A stretch of 64,000 nucleotides of DNA from positions 1 to 64,000 of IMG/VR virus record IMGVR_UViG_3300027759_000046; one strand, 5' to 3'. Position numbers and translations under genes: made by a program. Under the pieces are notes generated by a model. The model was given only the letters and a program-made list of their open reading frames with translations, did not search any database and was not told the origin of the DNA. Origin of the DNA: a virus. Below, piece by piece: positions 47,001 to 54,474 of the stretch (its first letter is position 1; the number at the start of each line of letters is the position of its first letter).

Positions 47001-47033
47001 CTTGAACCTGTTCAGATTTAATTTTTCTGCCAT
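44001..47033 (-). CDS. 18: Tail sheath protein (gp18-like)
   Basis: The 1,010-aa protein matches phage tail sheaths at both ends. The N-terminus (SSGVYTIEIDES, then GRLVIGSSKKGPINSVVLVNDSRTLNAVYG) and the C-terminal domain (GFNLIVRRRGFGVMVFSNNT to RMRVKTLVKNYLAAVQDARG, ending in a hydrophobic IDIIVDFPRGIHKFINRITITRAGGQ) are typical. The sheath contracts to drive the tube through the host envelope. It is much longer than T4 gp18 (659 aa), with the extra sequence in the middle (~residues 150-650), probably surface-exposed domains. Two overlapping late-type boxes start 25 bases upstream and a further copy lies 90 bases upstream. Confidence 0.88.
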   Translation of the reverse strand: MAEKLNLNRFKSSGVYTIEIDESTNLSLPISTGRLVIGSSKKGPINSVVLVNDSRTLNAVYGEIDTKLEKNGSYFHRTIDVGLRQGPVYALNVLPVSDSDIAYFKTFNSEAASNNSTWSANSNSDAMSHFYNTQKLWFADAAQINKYKNIKLGDDYILSPGTYGEADKDANKILTLVNLSRKDVTAWVRVADTNGYDISVKDYYRLLGDKVEIPEFLNPDDIVADYFVELVVVEGNWNDYLKLSTDPVYKQYFTAAGIIDSKLGDFVSLKEVKLLAKTQGCIIPDFRDLTGTFVSLDTNFNRLFPQIGIYCALDSRKVDLIDLTNATFDSGSSTEPMAEQRIDLVGYGVDELNTTDTAKTLYTVDNGITGIDPVALIDTLSYTKPTDSTFYFAVDTYSSTYANGETYVDLNATTNIIAVEGSKLYNAYSNGFVKSGDLLKYTDASSNVQTLYIGTDGEFKTQNSVKYLVFSVYADITRTNQVDIETILDGGDEYLWIVNATADSFKHDFDLSDTDMFINFSYFAPNKIVFEVDPTLYGNPAKNESATANAAAGYSYSSSKRLTVDNFFKPGQYIKAKIKTDSNGDPLERGRALRIKSVYAQKIQKTAFGPSSSTVTTLKYTITTESSVDGNNLGINFDGSTIRVFKGIKNYVKSLKGAILPALKLADVDLYPNGTSDRQDKILDFVMEGSNLGMTLADNETVDFRYIIDSFEGQISPSSKQQIVQLAANHGKALAICNAPSFAQYERSADPSFIDLTTRLVSPAAIATGGDLNSNPAFTMGFASGDKNGIPISSYSSYFMPNVVIFESGKNKSIPPAMYVANAFMKKYTSGNTFSIVGGKRGILTDGEISGLEYDLTNEDRDFLEPVGFNLIVRRRGFGVMVFSNNTGYQRVKSALNNIHVREALVTIERDIERILLNFLFDFNDVTTRMRVKTLVKNYLAAVQDARGIASAEVIFDDSNNGSEVLENNAGIIDIIVDFPRGIHKFINRITITRAGGQLASNSTGFTPSF

Positions 47034-47058
47034 CGCGTGCTATTGTTATTTTTTAAAG

Positions 47059-47071
47059 TTATTTATTTATC
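47059..47071 (-). promoter_or_regulatory. Double late promoter-like box before the tail sheath gene
   Basis: The minus strand reads GATAAATAAATAAC, containing two overlapping copies of the box, 25 bases upstream of the ATG at 47033. The doubling may increase promoter strength. Confidence 0.65.
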
Positions 47072-47122
47072 AATCTATTCCCAAAATTGAGCTATTTTAA
47101 GTCTAGTTTGCTATTGCTAGAG

Positions 47123-47131
47123 TTATTTATC
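47123..47131 (-). promoter_or_regulatory. Second upstream late promoter-like box
   Basis: The minus strand reads GATAAATAACTC, ~90 bases upstream of the sheath start, in the divergent spacer before the dUTPase gene. It would add a longer leader to the sheath message. Confidence 0.5.
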
Positions 47132-47201
47132 AGCAACCAAGGTGCTAAACTTAAACCCTTTTTCATTTATCGAATAAAAGAAACTATAAAACTGTACAAA
47201 T

Positions 47202-47669
47202 ATGGCAAATACTGACAATTCTTGCGCGAATTTAGAAATTGAAAACCTTTACTCAGCTAGCAAAGATACGCTAGGTGACATCATGACAATCCAGGCCGAG
47301 ACTCAAAAAAATGTTTACGGCTATAACTTCCAAGACATGACATTACGTGATTTAATGACCTTTTGGCACATGAATAATCATGCAATGATCGACGAGATCC
47401 ACGAGGCAACTGATGCTCTTGGCGGAATCAAAGACGGTGCAGGCAATGCAATCTGGAAGCGTTGGAAACAGGCTCACGAGAGCTTCTCTGACAAGAGATT
47501 CTCTGATCTATCTGAATCTGATCAACTTGAATGCAAATTTGAGATTGTGGACATACTGCACTTCTTTATGAATTATGCAATCTCAGTCGGAATGACTCCT
47601 CAGGAAATGTACAATATGTACATGTCAAAGAATGAAGAAAACCGAGCTCGTCAACAGAGAGGCTATTAA
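47202..47669 (+). CDS. All-alpha dUTP diphosphatase (dimeric dUTPase/MazG-like)
   Basis: The 155-aa all-helical protein has the acidic metal-binding pattern of dimeric dUTPases. HAMIDEIHEATDALGG (~60-75) gives the first E-x-x-E pair, followed by IWKRWKQAHESF. CKFEIVDILHFFMNYAISVGMT (~113-134) gives E-x-x-D, and the C-terminus YMSKNEENRARQQRGY is the usual substrate-binding end. It converts dUTP to dUMP, limiting uracil in phage DNA and supplying dUMP. It opens the second replication block, with a divergent spacer from the tail sheath gene. Confidence 0.8.
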   Translation: MANTDNSCANLEIENLYSASKDTLGDIMTIQAETQKNVYGYNFQDMTLRDLMTFWHMNNHAMIDEIHEATDALGGIKDGAGNAIWKRWKQAHESFSDKRFSDLSESDQLECKFEIVDILHFFMNYAISVGMTPQEMYNMYMSKNEENRARQQRGY

Positions 47670-47686
47670 TTTAGTATAATAATTTC

Positions 47687-48049
47687 ATGACACTATTAAT
47701 TGAACAGCTCAATACAGCTTTGGGGTATCCAGGGCGTATGATATCCGGTAGTAAAAGCGGTTACCGTGACCGTCATCCAGATAACTTTGCAATTTTTAAC
47801 TCAAATATCTGCACAGAGTCCGGCAAAGTCTGGTTCGGCGATATTGATTTAACCTTGCAAAAAGAAGCTCTTTGCGAATTAGCGAAGGCTCATAATGAAA
47901 CAATATACGTCCTATATGAAATGGACGCGCGTTTTGAAAACGAGGAAACTCCTCTATTGGGAAAAGCCCCAATCAAATTTTTACCAGATGGCACGTTTAA
48001 AGTTGCCGATCGTTTAGTACAATATATTTCTAAATCCTTTTTTGAATGA
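47687..48049 (+). CDS. Hypothetical protein
   Basis: The 120-aa protein (MTLLIEQLNTALGYPGRMIS and onward) is not recognised. It is mixed alpha/beta with a middle block SGKVWFGDIDLTLQKEALCE and no catalytic motif. It starts 17 bases after the dUTPase gene and overlaps the polymerase start by 4 bases, so it is part of the same operon. A TTTAGTATAAT element ends 6 bases before its ATG and could be a promoter only if the message is leaderless. Confidence 0.7.
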   Translation: MTLLIEQLNTALGYPGRMISGSKSGYRDRHPDNFAIFNSNICTESGKVWFGDIDLTLQKEALCELAKAHNETIYVLYEMDARFENEETPLLGKAPIKFLPDGTFKVADRLVQYISKSFFE

Positions 48050-49437
48050 TAGTAAGCACAGAATTTAATAGTGACGACTCTACGTTAGTCATCTCGTATT
48101 ATGACGAGACTGGCAATATTGCGTTTGTAAAAAAACCAATCCAACAAACCGATCTTTTTAACTGGGCAACTACTCCAACTCCAACTGAGTTTAGAAATTG
48201 GGATAATCGCTTTCTTAAAAAGGCTCCAAACAAGTGGTTAAGTCGTTTTCGTCTTGAGGAGTTAACTCAAAGCCGTTTACACCAATCTGAACTTGATCTA
48301 ATCTATTCAGACCTTAGCCCCAAGAAATACTATCTCGATATTGAGATTCAATTGACTTCACAAGATTTCCCAGATCCAGCAAAAGCCTTGATGCCAGTTA
48401 ACTTAATTACGTTTGTTAACGAAGATAACGTGTGTTTCATTATGTCAACCATGAAAGACTTAGCACCAGACGTAATGCAACAAATGGAATTAGAGGTAAA
48501 TGATTACTTTAAAGCCCATAAACAAACATTCACGTTAAAATACTTGTTCTTTGAGAAAGAAGAAGATTTAATGGCAACATTTTTTCATAAAGTCCTTCCG
48601 AAAATTCCATTCTTAACTGGCTGGAACGTAATAGGATTTGACTGGATTTATCTTATTAATCGCTGCAAGCGTTTAAATATTGATCCAATGGAAACTATGC
48701 CATGTAAAAAAATGATTGGTCAAGCAAAAATGCCAATTCACTTAGGTCTTCTCGATTACATGGAAGTTTTCATGAATACTAAGCCATACAAAGTTGTTGA
48801 GAATTATAAACTAGACTACATTGCAAATCTAGTGTTAGGTACCACTAAATTGCATAGTGAATACGCAACTATGATGGAAGCTCAGCAAGATATTGAGAAT
48901 TTCGTTAAGTATAACGTGATTGATACGATTCTAGTCAAACTTCTTGAAGATAAACTTGGTCTACTTGACGTAGCTTTTGCGATTTCAAAATTTGCGAAGG
49001 TTGACGTATCTAAAGTATTCTCAGCAGTATTCATCACTGAAGCCTTAATGTGCCGTGAATTCTTAGAGCGTGGCCGTTACATGGCAAATGATAAACGTGA
49101 TATTGAGAGCGAAGCGACATACGATGGAGCATTCGTTGCAAAACCTGATCCAGGCTATTACAAGTACGTTTCATGTTTTGACTTTGCGTCCATGTATCCA
49201 AATATCCAAATCCAGTTTAATATTTCGCCAGATGCTTACATGGGTAAAAAGAAATCAGATTCTCAACTTACTCCTGAAACTATCTTAACTAAGAACGATA
49301 CAATATTTACCAAGAAATTCGATTCAGCCGCTCGAACTATATTAACTCGATTGTATAATGGTCGTGTCGATACGAAAAACGAAATGAAAAAACTAGAAGA
49401 ACAACTTCAAAGTGAAAAAACTACTAAAAATACTTAA
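48046..49437 (+). CDS. 43: DNA polymerase family B, N-terminal part (split gp43)
   Basis: The 463-aa protein has a family-B N-terminal domain. The complete exonuclease follows: Exo I YYLDIEIQ (Asp98, Glu100), Exo II NVIGFDW (194-200) and Exo III KYNVIDT (288-294). Palm motif A is CFDFASMYPNIQIQFNISP (Asp379). It stops in the first fingers helix (ending EKTTKNT). Motif B (K-x3-N-x-x-YG) and motif C (DTDS) are missing, so it cannot polymerise alone. The next gene is unrelated and in another frame, so a simple frameshift does not explain it. Gene 43 is known to be split in some T4-related phages. The C-terminal half is presumably encoded outside this window. Confidence 0.85.
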   Translation: MIVSTEFNSDDSTLVISYYDETGNIAFVKKPIQQTDLFNWATTPTPTEFRNWDNRFLKKAPNKWLSRFRLEELTQSRLHQSELDLIYSDLSPKKYYLDIEIQLTSQDFPDPAKALMPVNLITFVNEDNVCFIMSTMKDLAPDVMQQMELEVNDYFKAHKQTFTLKYLFFEKEEDLMATFFHKVLPKIPFLTGWNVIGFDWIYLINRCKRLNIDPMETMPCKKMIGQAKMPIHLGLLDYMEVFMNTKPYKVVENYKLDYIANLVLGTTKLHSEYATMMEAQQDIENFVKYNVIDTILVKLLEDKLGLLDVAFAISKFAKVDVSKVFSAVFITEALMCREFLERGRYMANDKRDIESEATYDGAFVAKPDPGYYKYVSCFDFASMYPNIQIQFNISPDAYMGKKKSDSQLTPETILTKNDTIFTKKFDSAARTILTRLYNGRVDTKNEMKKLEEQLQSEKTTKNT

Positions 49438-49447
49438 GAAAATTATT

Positions 49448-50092
49448 ATGGGATACGATATTGATGCACTAATGGCTGTAAAAGACAGCTTTCAGAACCA
49501 AAACTTTCAATGGGTTAAAACTAAAGACCGTTCTAAATTAGGAAAGGTCGTTAAAGTAACCGACATTGCTCCAGGTAGAAATGGATACGTTGCTCAGTTG
49601 TCAGACGGTTCAACCATTCCAACTGACCGTCTAACTAGCGATCTATTAATGCTAATGGACGAACAACCTGCCTTATCAATGGAAGAGATCATGTCAATAA
49701 ATTACGTACCGGGACTATCAGACGCTGAAATTCAAGTAGCAGATACTATTCCAGCAGATTTTAAGCAGGAAATCTTGTCTCAGCCAAAGCCTCAAGTTCA
49801 AATAGAACAAGCTTCACCTCAAGTTCAGGTCAGGACACCGAATTCTGAACCTGGTGATCTGTTTGGCATGTTTTCGCTAGAAGAGACTGACCTAAGCCTA
49901 ATTGTATCAGTCAAGTTGCCGGCTAAGAACTTGCTAAAGATGATGTATTCAAATTCACAAGATCAGGAACAATTCTTAAATAGGTTGGCCGGCTATATAA
50001 ATAATAGTGTAACACCTGATTCAATTAAAGACTCATTAAGAAAGTCATTGGGTCAAGATAAAAAGAAGAAAATGGATGCAACTTCAGCCTAA
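49448..50092 (+). CDS. Hypothetical protein in the replication operon
   Basis: I choose the ATG at 49448 (MGYDIDALMAVKDSFQNQNF) over one at 49412 that overlaps the polymerase end; the product is 214 aa. The N-terminal ~65 residues look like a small SH3/KOW-like beta domain (KLGKVVKVTDIAPGRNGYVA). A Pro/Gln-rich linker follows (~115-145), then a short acidic motif DLFGMF and a helical C-terminus. The C-terminal Lys cluster (QDKKKKMD) overlaps the start of the next gene. It is not recognised. The linker plus acidic motif could mediate protein contacts in the replisome; this is inference. Confidence 0.65.
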   Translation: MGYDIDALMAVKDSFQNQNFQWVKTKDRSKLGKVVKVTDIAPGRNGYVAQLSDGSTIPTDRLTSDLLMLMDEQPALSMEEIMSINYVPGLSDAEIQVADTIPADFKQEILSQPKPQVQIEQASPQVQVRTPNSEPGDLFGMFSLEETDLSLIVSVKLPAKNLLKMMYSNSQDQEQFLNRLAGYINNSVTPDSIKDSLRKSLGQDKKKKMDATSA

Positions 50093-50663
50093 CAAAATAA
50101 ACAAAAGCACTTCCCAAATTTTAGGTGGGGCATTTGATGTAGTTTCTTTGACTCGAGACACCGATAAAGCGGATCGTCTTATGTGCAAGGTAAACTACAT
50201 TGCTGTTTTACCTTTTGAGAGAACAGCAGACGATCGTATTAAAGCAATTTACGGTCTAAAATTTGAAAATCATGCAACTGGCCAATCTGATACTAGTTTA
50301 TTAGTTGACACGGTTGATCCATCCAAAGACCAAACTCCATTCGACACAGTTTGTCGTGCTCTACTTGAAGAGGCTGGAGTAAATATTGAAGAGCTTGGAG
50401 TAGACGAGAACGATATTTACTATTTAGGTAATATTTCAACCTCAATTCCAGTTAATTCTAAGTTTAAGTGTTATGCAGTTGACTTAACTAAAGCTGCAAA
50501 CCCAGAATCACCAATCGAGTTCGCTCGAACCCTTTCCAAATCAAAATTCGACAAAGATTCTTCTGAAATTGTTAAACTTGGGTTTCACCAAGTTGTAAAT
50601 GGCGATTTTACTGATTCAACTATCCTAGCCGGCTCATTTTTATTAGTTTCATACTTTAATTGA
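50076..50663 (+). CDS. Nudix-like protein
   Basis: The 195-aa protein has a degenerate Nudix box at ~88-103 (TPFDTVCRALLEEAGVNI). The R-x-x-x-E-E-x-G core is present, while the first Gly and the early Glu of the consensus are replaced. Strands before and after (YIAVLPFER, IYYLGNISTSIPVNSKFKCY) fit a Nudix fold. Nudix enzymes hydrolyse nucleoside diphosphate derivatives or mRNA caps. It overlaps the previous gene by 17 bases and lies 52 bases before uvsX. Activity is uncertain because of the altered box. Confidence 0.55.
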   Translation: MQLQPNKINKSTSQILGGAFDVVSLTRDTDKADRLMCKVNYIAVLPFERTADDRIKAIYGLKFENHATGQSDTSLLVDTVDPSKDQTPFDTVCRALLEEAGVNIEELGVDENDIYYLGNISTSIPVNSKFKCYAVDLTKAANPESPIEFARTLSKSKFDKDSSEIVKLGFHQVVNGDFTDSTILAGSFLLVSYFN

Positions 50664-50715
50664 AACTAGAGTGAATCTCAGTGTACAAGAATACTGAAAT
50701 TAAACTCTAAATAAA

Positions 50716-51909
50716 ATGGCAAAAACTACAATGGACGCTTTCGCAAAGTTTAACGACTTGCTAGAGAAAAAGGTAAAATCTAAAATTGAAATCCGTGGAT
50801 TCTCCGATATCGAAGAGTACATCCCAACCGGAAACTACTTATTAAATGCACAAATGTCTGGCTCAGTATTTGGCGGATATCCAAACACTAGAAGTATTGG
50901 AATCGCTGGAGACTCTGGCGCTGGTAAAACATTCCTCTGCCTGAATGCAGTTCGCGAATTACAGAAGAAAGATTACATGGTTATCTACATTGATACCGAA
51001 GGTGCAATCGATTCGACTGATTACGTAAAATTTGGAGTAGATCTTACTAAACTAAAGTACTTACGCATGGGTCTAATTAGCGAAGTTAAATTCTACGTTA
51101 ATGACCTAATTGACACAATCAAAGAGAACCCAGGCCTTAAAATTGCTCTATTCGTTGACTCAGTCGGAATGTTAGACACAGATAAGAGTAAACGTGACAT
51201 GGATGCAGGTAAAAATGCGGCAGATATGGGTCTTCGTGCAAAAGAGATGAGATCGTTATTTAAGTCTCTAACTCTAGACCTTTCAAATTACAAAATCCCA
51301 TTCATCTTTACAAACCACACCTATGCCTCTATGGATCAATACACTCCAAAGGGAATGTCTGGAGGTGGAGGTCCTGAGTTCTCAGCTTCAATTATCTTGA
51401 TGTTGAGTAAAGGAACTCTTCGTGATGAGGCTAAGACCACAACCGGAATCATTGTTAGATCCAAGACAAAAAAGAATCGTCTTGCTAAACCAATCGATAT
51501 TGAATTCCATATCTCATTCCATAAGGGTATGAATCCGTTCGTTGGTCTTGAACAATACGTAAATTGGGAAAATTGCGGAGTAGGTCGCGGCAATAAGTTG
51601 ACAGAAAAAGAATTTTCAAAACTTAAACCAGACGAAGCTGACCTATGTTCAAAATTTGAACTTGGCGGTGAAACTTTCTACTTTTTACCTAAGAAATTAG
51701 GAAAAACATATATTGTCAGACATAACGGTGATGCAGTTCCAGTTAAGGAATTCTTTTCAAATAGACTTTTCACAAATGAAGTTTTAACAGAACTCGATGA
51801 GAAGGTTATTAAGCCAACGTTTAAATTCCCTGAAACTCAGGATGGAATTGATACAATGGAAATTGATGAATTAGAAGACTTAACTCCAACTGAAGAGCAT
51901 GACCTTTAA
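50716..51909 (+). CDS. uvsX: UvsX-like recombinase (RecA/Rad51 family)
   Basis: The 397-aa protein is the T4-type recombinase. Walker A is GDSGAGKT (65-72), Walker B is KIALFVDSVGML, and DNA-binding loops contain TPKGMSGGGGPEFSAS. The length fits T4 UvsX (391 aa), and the C-terminus is acidic (EIDELEDLTPTEEHDL). It forms filaments on ssDNA and drives strand invasion for repair and recombination-dependent replication. Its stop overlaps the next gene by 11 bases. Its partners gp32, gp46 and gp47 are in the window; UvsY is not recognised. Confidence 0.92.
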   Translation: MAKTTMDAFAKFNDLLEKKVKSKIEIRGFSDIEEYIPTGNYLLNAQMSGSVFGGYPNTRSIGIAGDSGAGKTFLCLNAVRELQKKDYMVIYIDTEGAIDSTDYVKFGVDLTKLKYLRMGLISEVKFYVNDLIDTIKENPGLKIALFVDSVGMLDTDKSKRDMDAGKNAADMGLRAKEMRSLFKSLTLDLSNYKIPFIFTNHTYASMDQYTPKGMSGGGGPEFSASIILMLSKGTLRDEAKTTTGIIVRSKTKKNRLAKPIDIEFHISFHKGMNPFVGLEQYVNWENCGVGRGNKLTEKEFSKLKPDEADLCSKFELGGETFYFLPKKLGKTYIVRHNGDAVPVKEFFSNRLFTNEVLTELDEKVIKPTFKFPETQDGIDTMEIDELEDLTPTEEHDL

Positions 51910-52237
51910 GATACAAACAGGGCTACCGATTAAATACTCGCTAGCCCTTCATTCAGCTTTACCGAGCTACCCCAATTCATCTGACTTTTTATTTGACGTT
52001 GCCTCCCATATTATTAGAGTAACTGAACTAAAGTCTAAAGAGTGGGATTCAGCCGATATTAAATTCTCAACCAAAACTTTAAAATATGTTTTTGGCGAGC
52101 ACATGGCATCCGAGCAGTTTAAGGATAAGATTAGAAATATCTTAAAGGATCTCATTGCTAGTGGAACGCTAACCAAAAAAGGCGAATTTATTTTTATACC
52201 CGAAACGGAATTTTCTAAGTACTATATAATAGCATAA
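51899..52237 (+). CDS. Small protein with winged-helix-like C-terminus, unknown
   Basis: The 112-aa protein starts inside the end of uvsX (11-base overlap). The C-terminal half (FKDKIRNILKDLIASGTLTKKGEFIFIPE) looks like a helix-turn-helix/wing. No T4 equivalent is recognised by sequence, although the place between uvsX and the helicase gene suggests a recombination or helicase-loading accessory. The assignment is positional only. Confidence 0.65.
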   Translation: MTFKIQTGLPIKYSLALHSALPSYPNSSDFLFDVASHIIRVTELKSKEWDSADIKFSTKTLKYVFGEHMASEQFKDKIRNILKDLIASGTLTKKGEFIFIPETEFSKYYIIA

Positions 52238-52257
52238 TAAGTGCTCACCAACAACCT

Positions 52258-53802
52258 ATGATGATTGATTTTAAAGAAAATATTGAATTATTAGAAAAGA
52301 TAATTTTCAATTTTATTTTAACCGAAGAAGATAATGAAGTAGTAATCAAGCCCAAGAATTACGATTCATTGGACATGAGAGAGATCATTCCAATGGTTAA
52401 ACCACATTACTTCAACGATGACAATCTTCAGAGATTATATCGTGAAGCCAAAAAGTTCTTTCTAGAATACAAGAAGATTCCAACTCGAAATGAATTAAAG
52501 CAATTAGCTAATCTTTCAAACATGGATTTGCCCGATGCAAAATTCAATAGCTATTTTGAAGTTGATCTCGGCAGCTATAATTACGATTTTCTATTTAAGT
52601 ACACAAAGGCCTTTATTTTCTACAAGAATCTTAATGAGTCTGTTATTGATGTCTTATCGTTTATCAAAACGACTGACGTAAATCCAGAAAACGTGGAGAT
52701 CATTACCAATCAGGTTAGAGAAAAGTTTAATGAAAAGCTTAATGTATCTTTTACGAGTGCTGAGTCTGGCCTAAACTTCTTTAATGCAGTGGATCACGTT
52801 CAGCTGAGTAAAATCGGTAATCCAACTGGATTCAAATTCTTTGATAAAACGCTAGGCGGCGGTTGGAATCCAAAAACACTTGTTGTTTTCCAAGGTCGAC
52901 CTAAAGTCGGTAAGTCGATGGTGCTTTCTAATATTGCAGGTCGAGCATTTATATCTGGCTGTAATGTTGGTATTGCAACTCTTGAATTATCTGATCGTAA
53001 GTACATGAAACGACTAGGATCCATGATCTTAGATATTCCATTTAAGGATTATGATTCAATGTTAAATCCTGGCCAAGTTTCAGCAGTGGATGCTCGAATG
53101 AAAAACTTAAAAGAGACGGTGTCTACTCTTGGCGAATTGCAAGTAAAAGAATTTCCAACTGGAACAGCTACCGCAATTGACGTTGAAAACTATTTCTTAA
53201 AGGTTCAGCAAAATACTGGCAAGAAGTTCACCGTAATTGTTGTCGATTATATTAACTTAATGAGACCTATGCGAGAGCAAGGAAATACTTATGAAAAGAT
53301 CAAAGTAATCTCAGAAGAGTTAAGAGCAGTTGCTATTCGAAATGAATGGTGTATTATTACCGCAACTCAAATCAAAAGAGACGCAGTAGACGATCAAGAC
53401 TTAAGTATGTCAGATATCGCTGAATCGTTCGGTTTGGTACACACAGTAGATTCTCTATTCGGCCTAATGAGAGGCCCGATGGAGAAACGTATGAAGATTA
53501 AATTGATTGCAAACCGAGATGGTGGATACAACGAAAGTTTTAAAATGTATAGAATGAGTTATGAATTTGCTAAATTAGTTGAAGAAACTGATCCAGCTTC
53601 AGAATTCTATTCAGATGACGATGATACTCAATCATTGGAGAATCAAATGCGAAACCAGTATCAAACTGCCGCAACCACAACACTACCTCCAAATTTGATA
53701 CCGTACGATTTAGCAATAAGCCCAGACTATCAGCCTAAGCATGCAAGTCCGGAGCCACCTAAATCCTCTAATTACGACGATATCTTAAATATGATTAACT
53801 AA
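52258..53802 (+). CDS. 41: Replicative DNA helicase (gp41/DnaB-like)
   Basis: The 514-aa protein has a helical N-terminal domain (~1-165) and a RecA-like DnaB-type motor. Walker A is FQGRPKVGKSM (~212-220), Walker B is FTVIVVDYINLMRP, and there is a downstream sensor segment WCIITATQIKRDA. It unwinds DNA ahead of the polymerase as a hexamer on the lagging strand. The C-terminal ~60 residues form a disordered Pro/Gln tail ending NYDDILNMIN. It is near the length of T4 gp41 (475 aa). A separate primase is not recognised in this window. Confidence 0.9.
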   Translation: MMIDFKENIELLEKIIFNFILTEEDNEVVIKPKNYDSLDMREIIPMVKPHYFNDDNLQRLYREAKKFFLEYKKIPTRNELKQLANLSNMDLPDAKFNSYFEVDLGSYNYDFLFKYTKAFIFYKNLNESVIDVLSFIKTTDVNPENVEIITNQVREKFNEKLNVSFTSAESGLNFFNAVDHVQLSKIGNPTGFKFFDKTLGGGWNPKTLVVFQGRPKVGKSMVLSNIAGRAFISGCNVGIATLELSDRKYMKRLGSMILDIPFKDYDSMLNPGQVSAVDARMKNLKETVSTLGELQVKEFPTGTATAIDVENYFLKVQQNTGKKFTVIVVDYINLMRPMREQGNTYEKIKVISEELRAVAIRNEWCIITATQIKRDAVDDQDLSMSDIAESFGLVHTVDSLFGLMRGPMEKRMKIKLIANRDGGYNESFKMYRMSYEFAKLVEETDPASEFYSDDDDTQSLENQMRNQYQTAATTTLPPNLIPYDLAISPDYQPKHASPEPPKSSNYDDILNMIN

Positions 53803-53817
53803 AAAAACCTAAACGTT

Positions 53818-54471
53818 TTGGCAAAAAGAAAAAAAGAAGAACTGTTCGAAGATCTAGGATTTGAAGAACAAGATGATTTATCATACGAATCGGGGTTTGA
53901 CGATATTAGTGTAGTCGATGAGACTGATGGAGAAGATCCAGTTGAGCTTGAAAGACGTCGTACTGAATATGCTCGACTTAGAAAAAATGATAAGATTTTT
54001 AATAACTCATACAATATGGGTCAAAACTTATCAGAAGAAGACGAGGGCGAAGCCCGATCTCATTCGGAAATTAAATTAGATTCAAGCTCACCAGACTACC
54101 ATCTATACGATCGAGACCAATACTCAGATCACATTGACAACAAGATAACTCAATACGATATAGATCAATTCGTATCAGTATCTACTGACATCCAGGCGAT
54201 CCTAGGTGATCAACCTGATAAGCGTAAATTTACAAAGCCTGAGATAAATGAACTGTTCCAATTAATAACAGTTGGCGTAAGCAAAGGCGAAGATACAAGC
54301 GTATTCGTTAGTCCAATCCATATTCTTGATGCAATCTCGTCTTTGACCTGCATGGAATATAAGAAATTGTTTGACATGTTAACTTACGAACACAAGGAGA
54401 TTCTTCTATTGGAACTAAACAAGAAATACGGCTTTCTAGACAAGCCCTCCAAAAACCTTAAAATGTTTTAA
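53818..54471 (+). CDS. Acidic hypothetical protein (TTG start)
   Basis: The frame opens at a TTG (53818) giving MAKRKKEELFEDLGFEEQDD and onward, 217 aa; no ATG fits upstream. The first ~110 residues are strongly acidic and probably disordered. Residues ~120-205 are a helical domain (FTKPEINELFQLITVGVSKG). The C-terminus ends PSKNLKMF, a short hydrophobic tail of the sort that can bind a sliding clamp, though this is weak. It lies between gp41 and gp47 with a 3-base gap to gp47. It is not recognised; the length equals T4 gp59 but the sequences do not resemble each other. Confidence 0.6.
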   Translation: MAKRKKEELFEDLGFEEQDDLSYESGFDDISVVDETDGEDPVELERRRTEYARLRKNDKIFNNSYNMGQNLSEEDEGEARSHSEIKLDSSSPDYHLYDRDQYSDHIDNKITQYDIDQFVSVSTDIQAILGDQPDKRKFTKPEINELFQLITVGVSKGEDTSVFVSPIHILDAISSLTCMEYKKLFDMLTYEHKEILLLELNKKYGFLDKPSKNLKMF

Positions 54472-54474
54472 TTA

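Noticed and set aside
48046-50092. Frameshift inside DNA polymerase
   Set aside because: The following frames do not contain motifs B or C, so a simple frameshift would not restore a polymerase; a split gene fits better.
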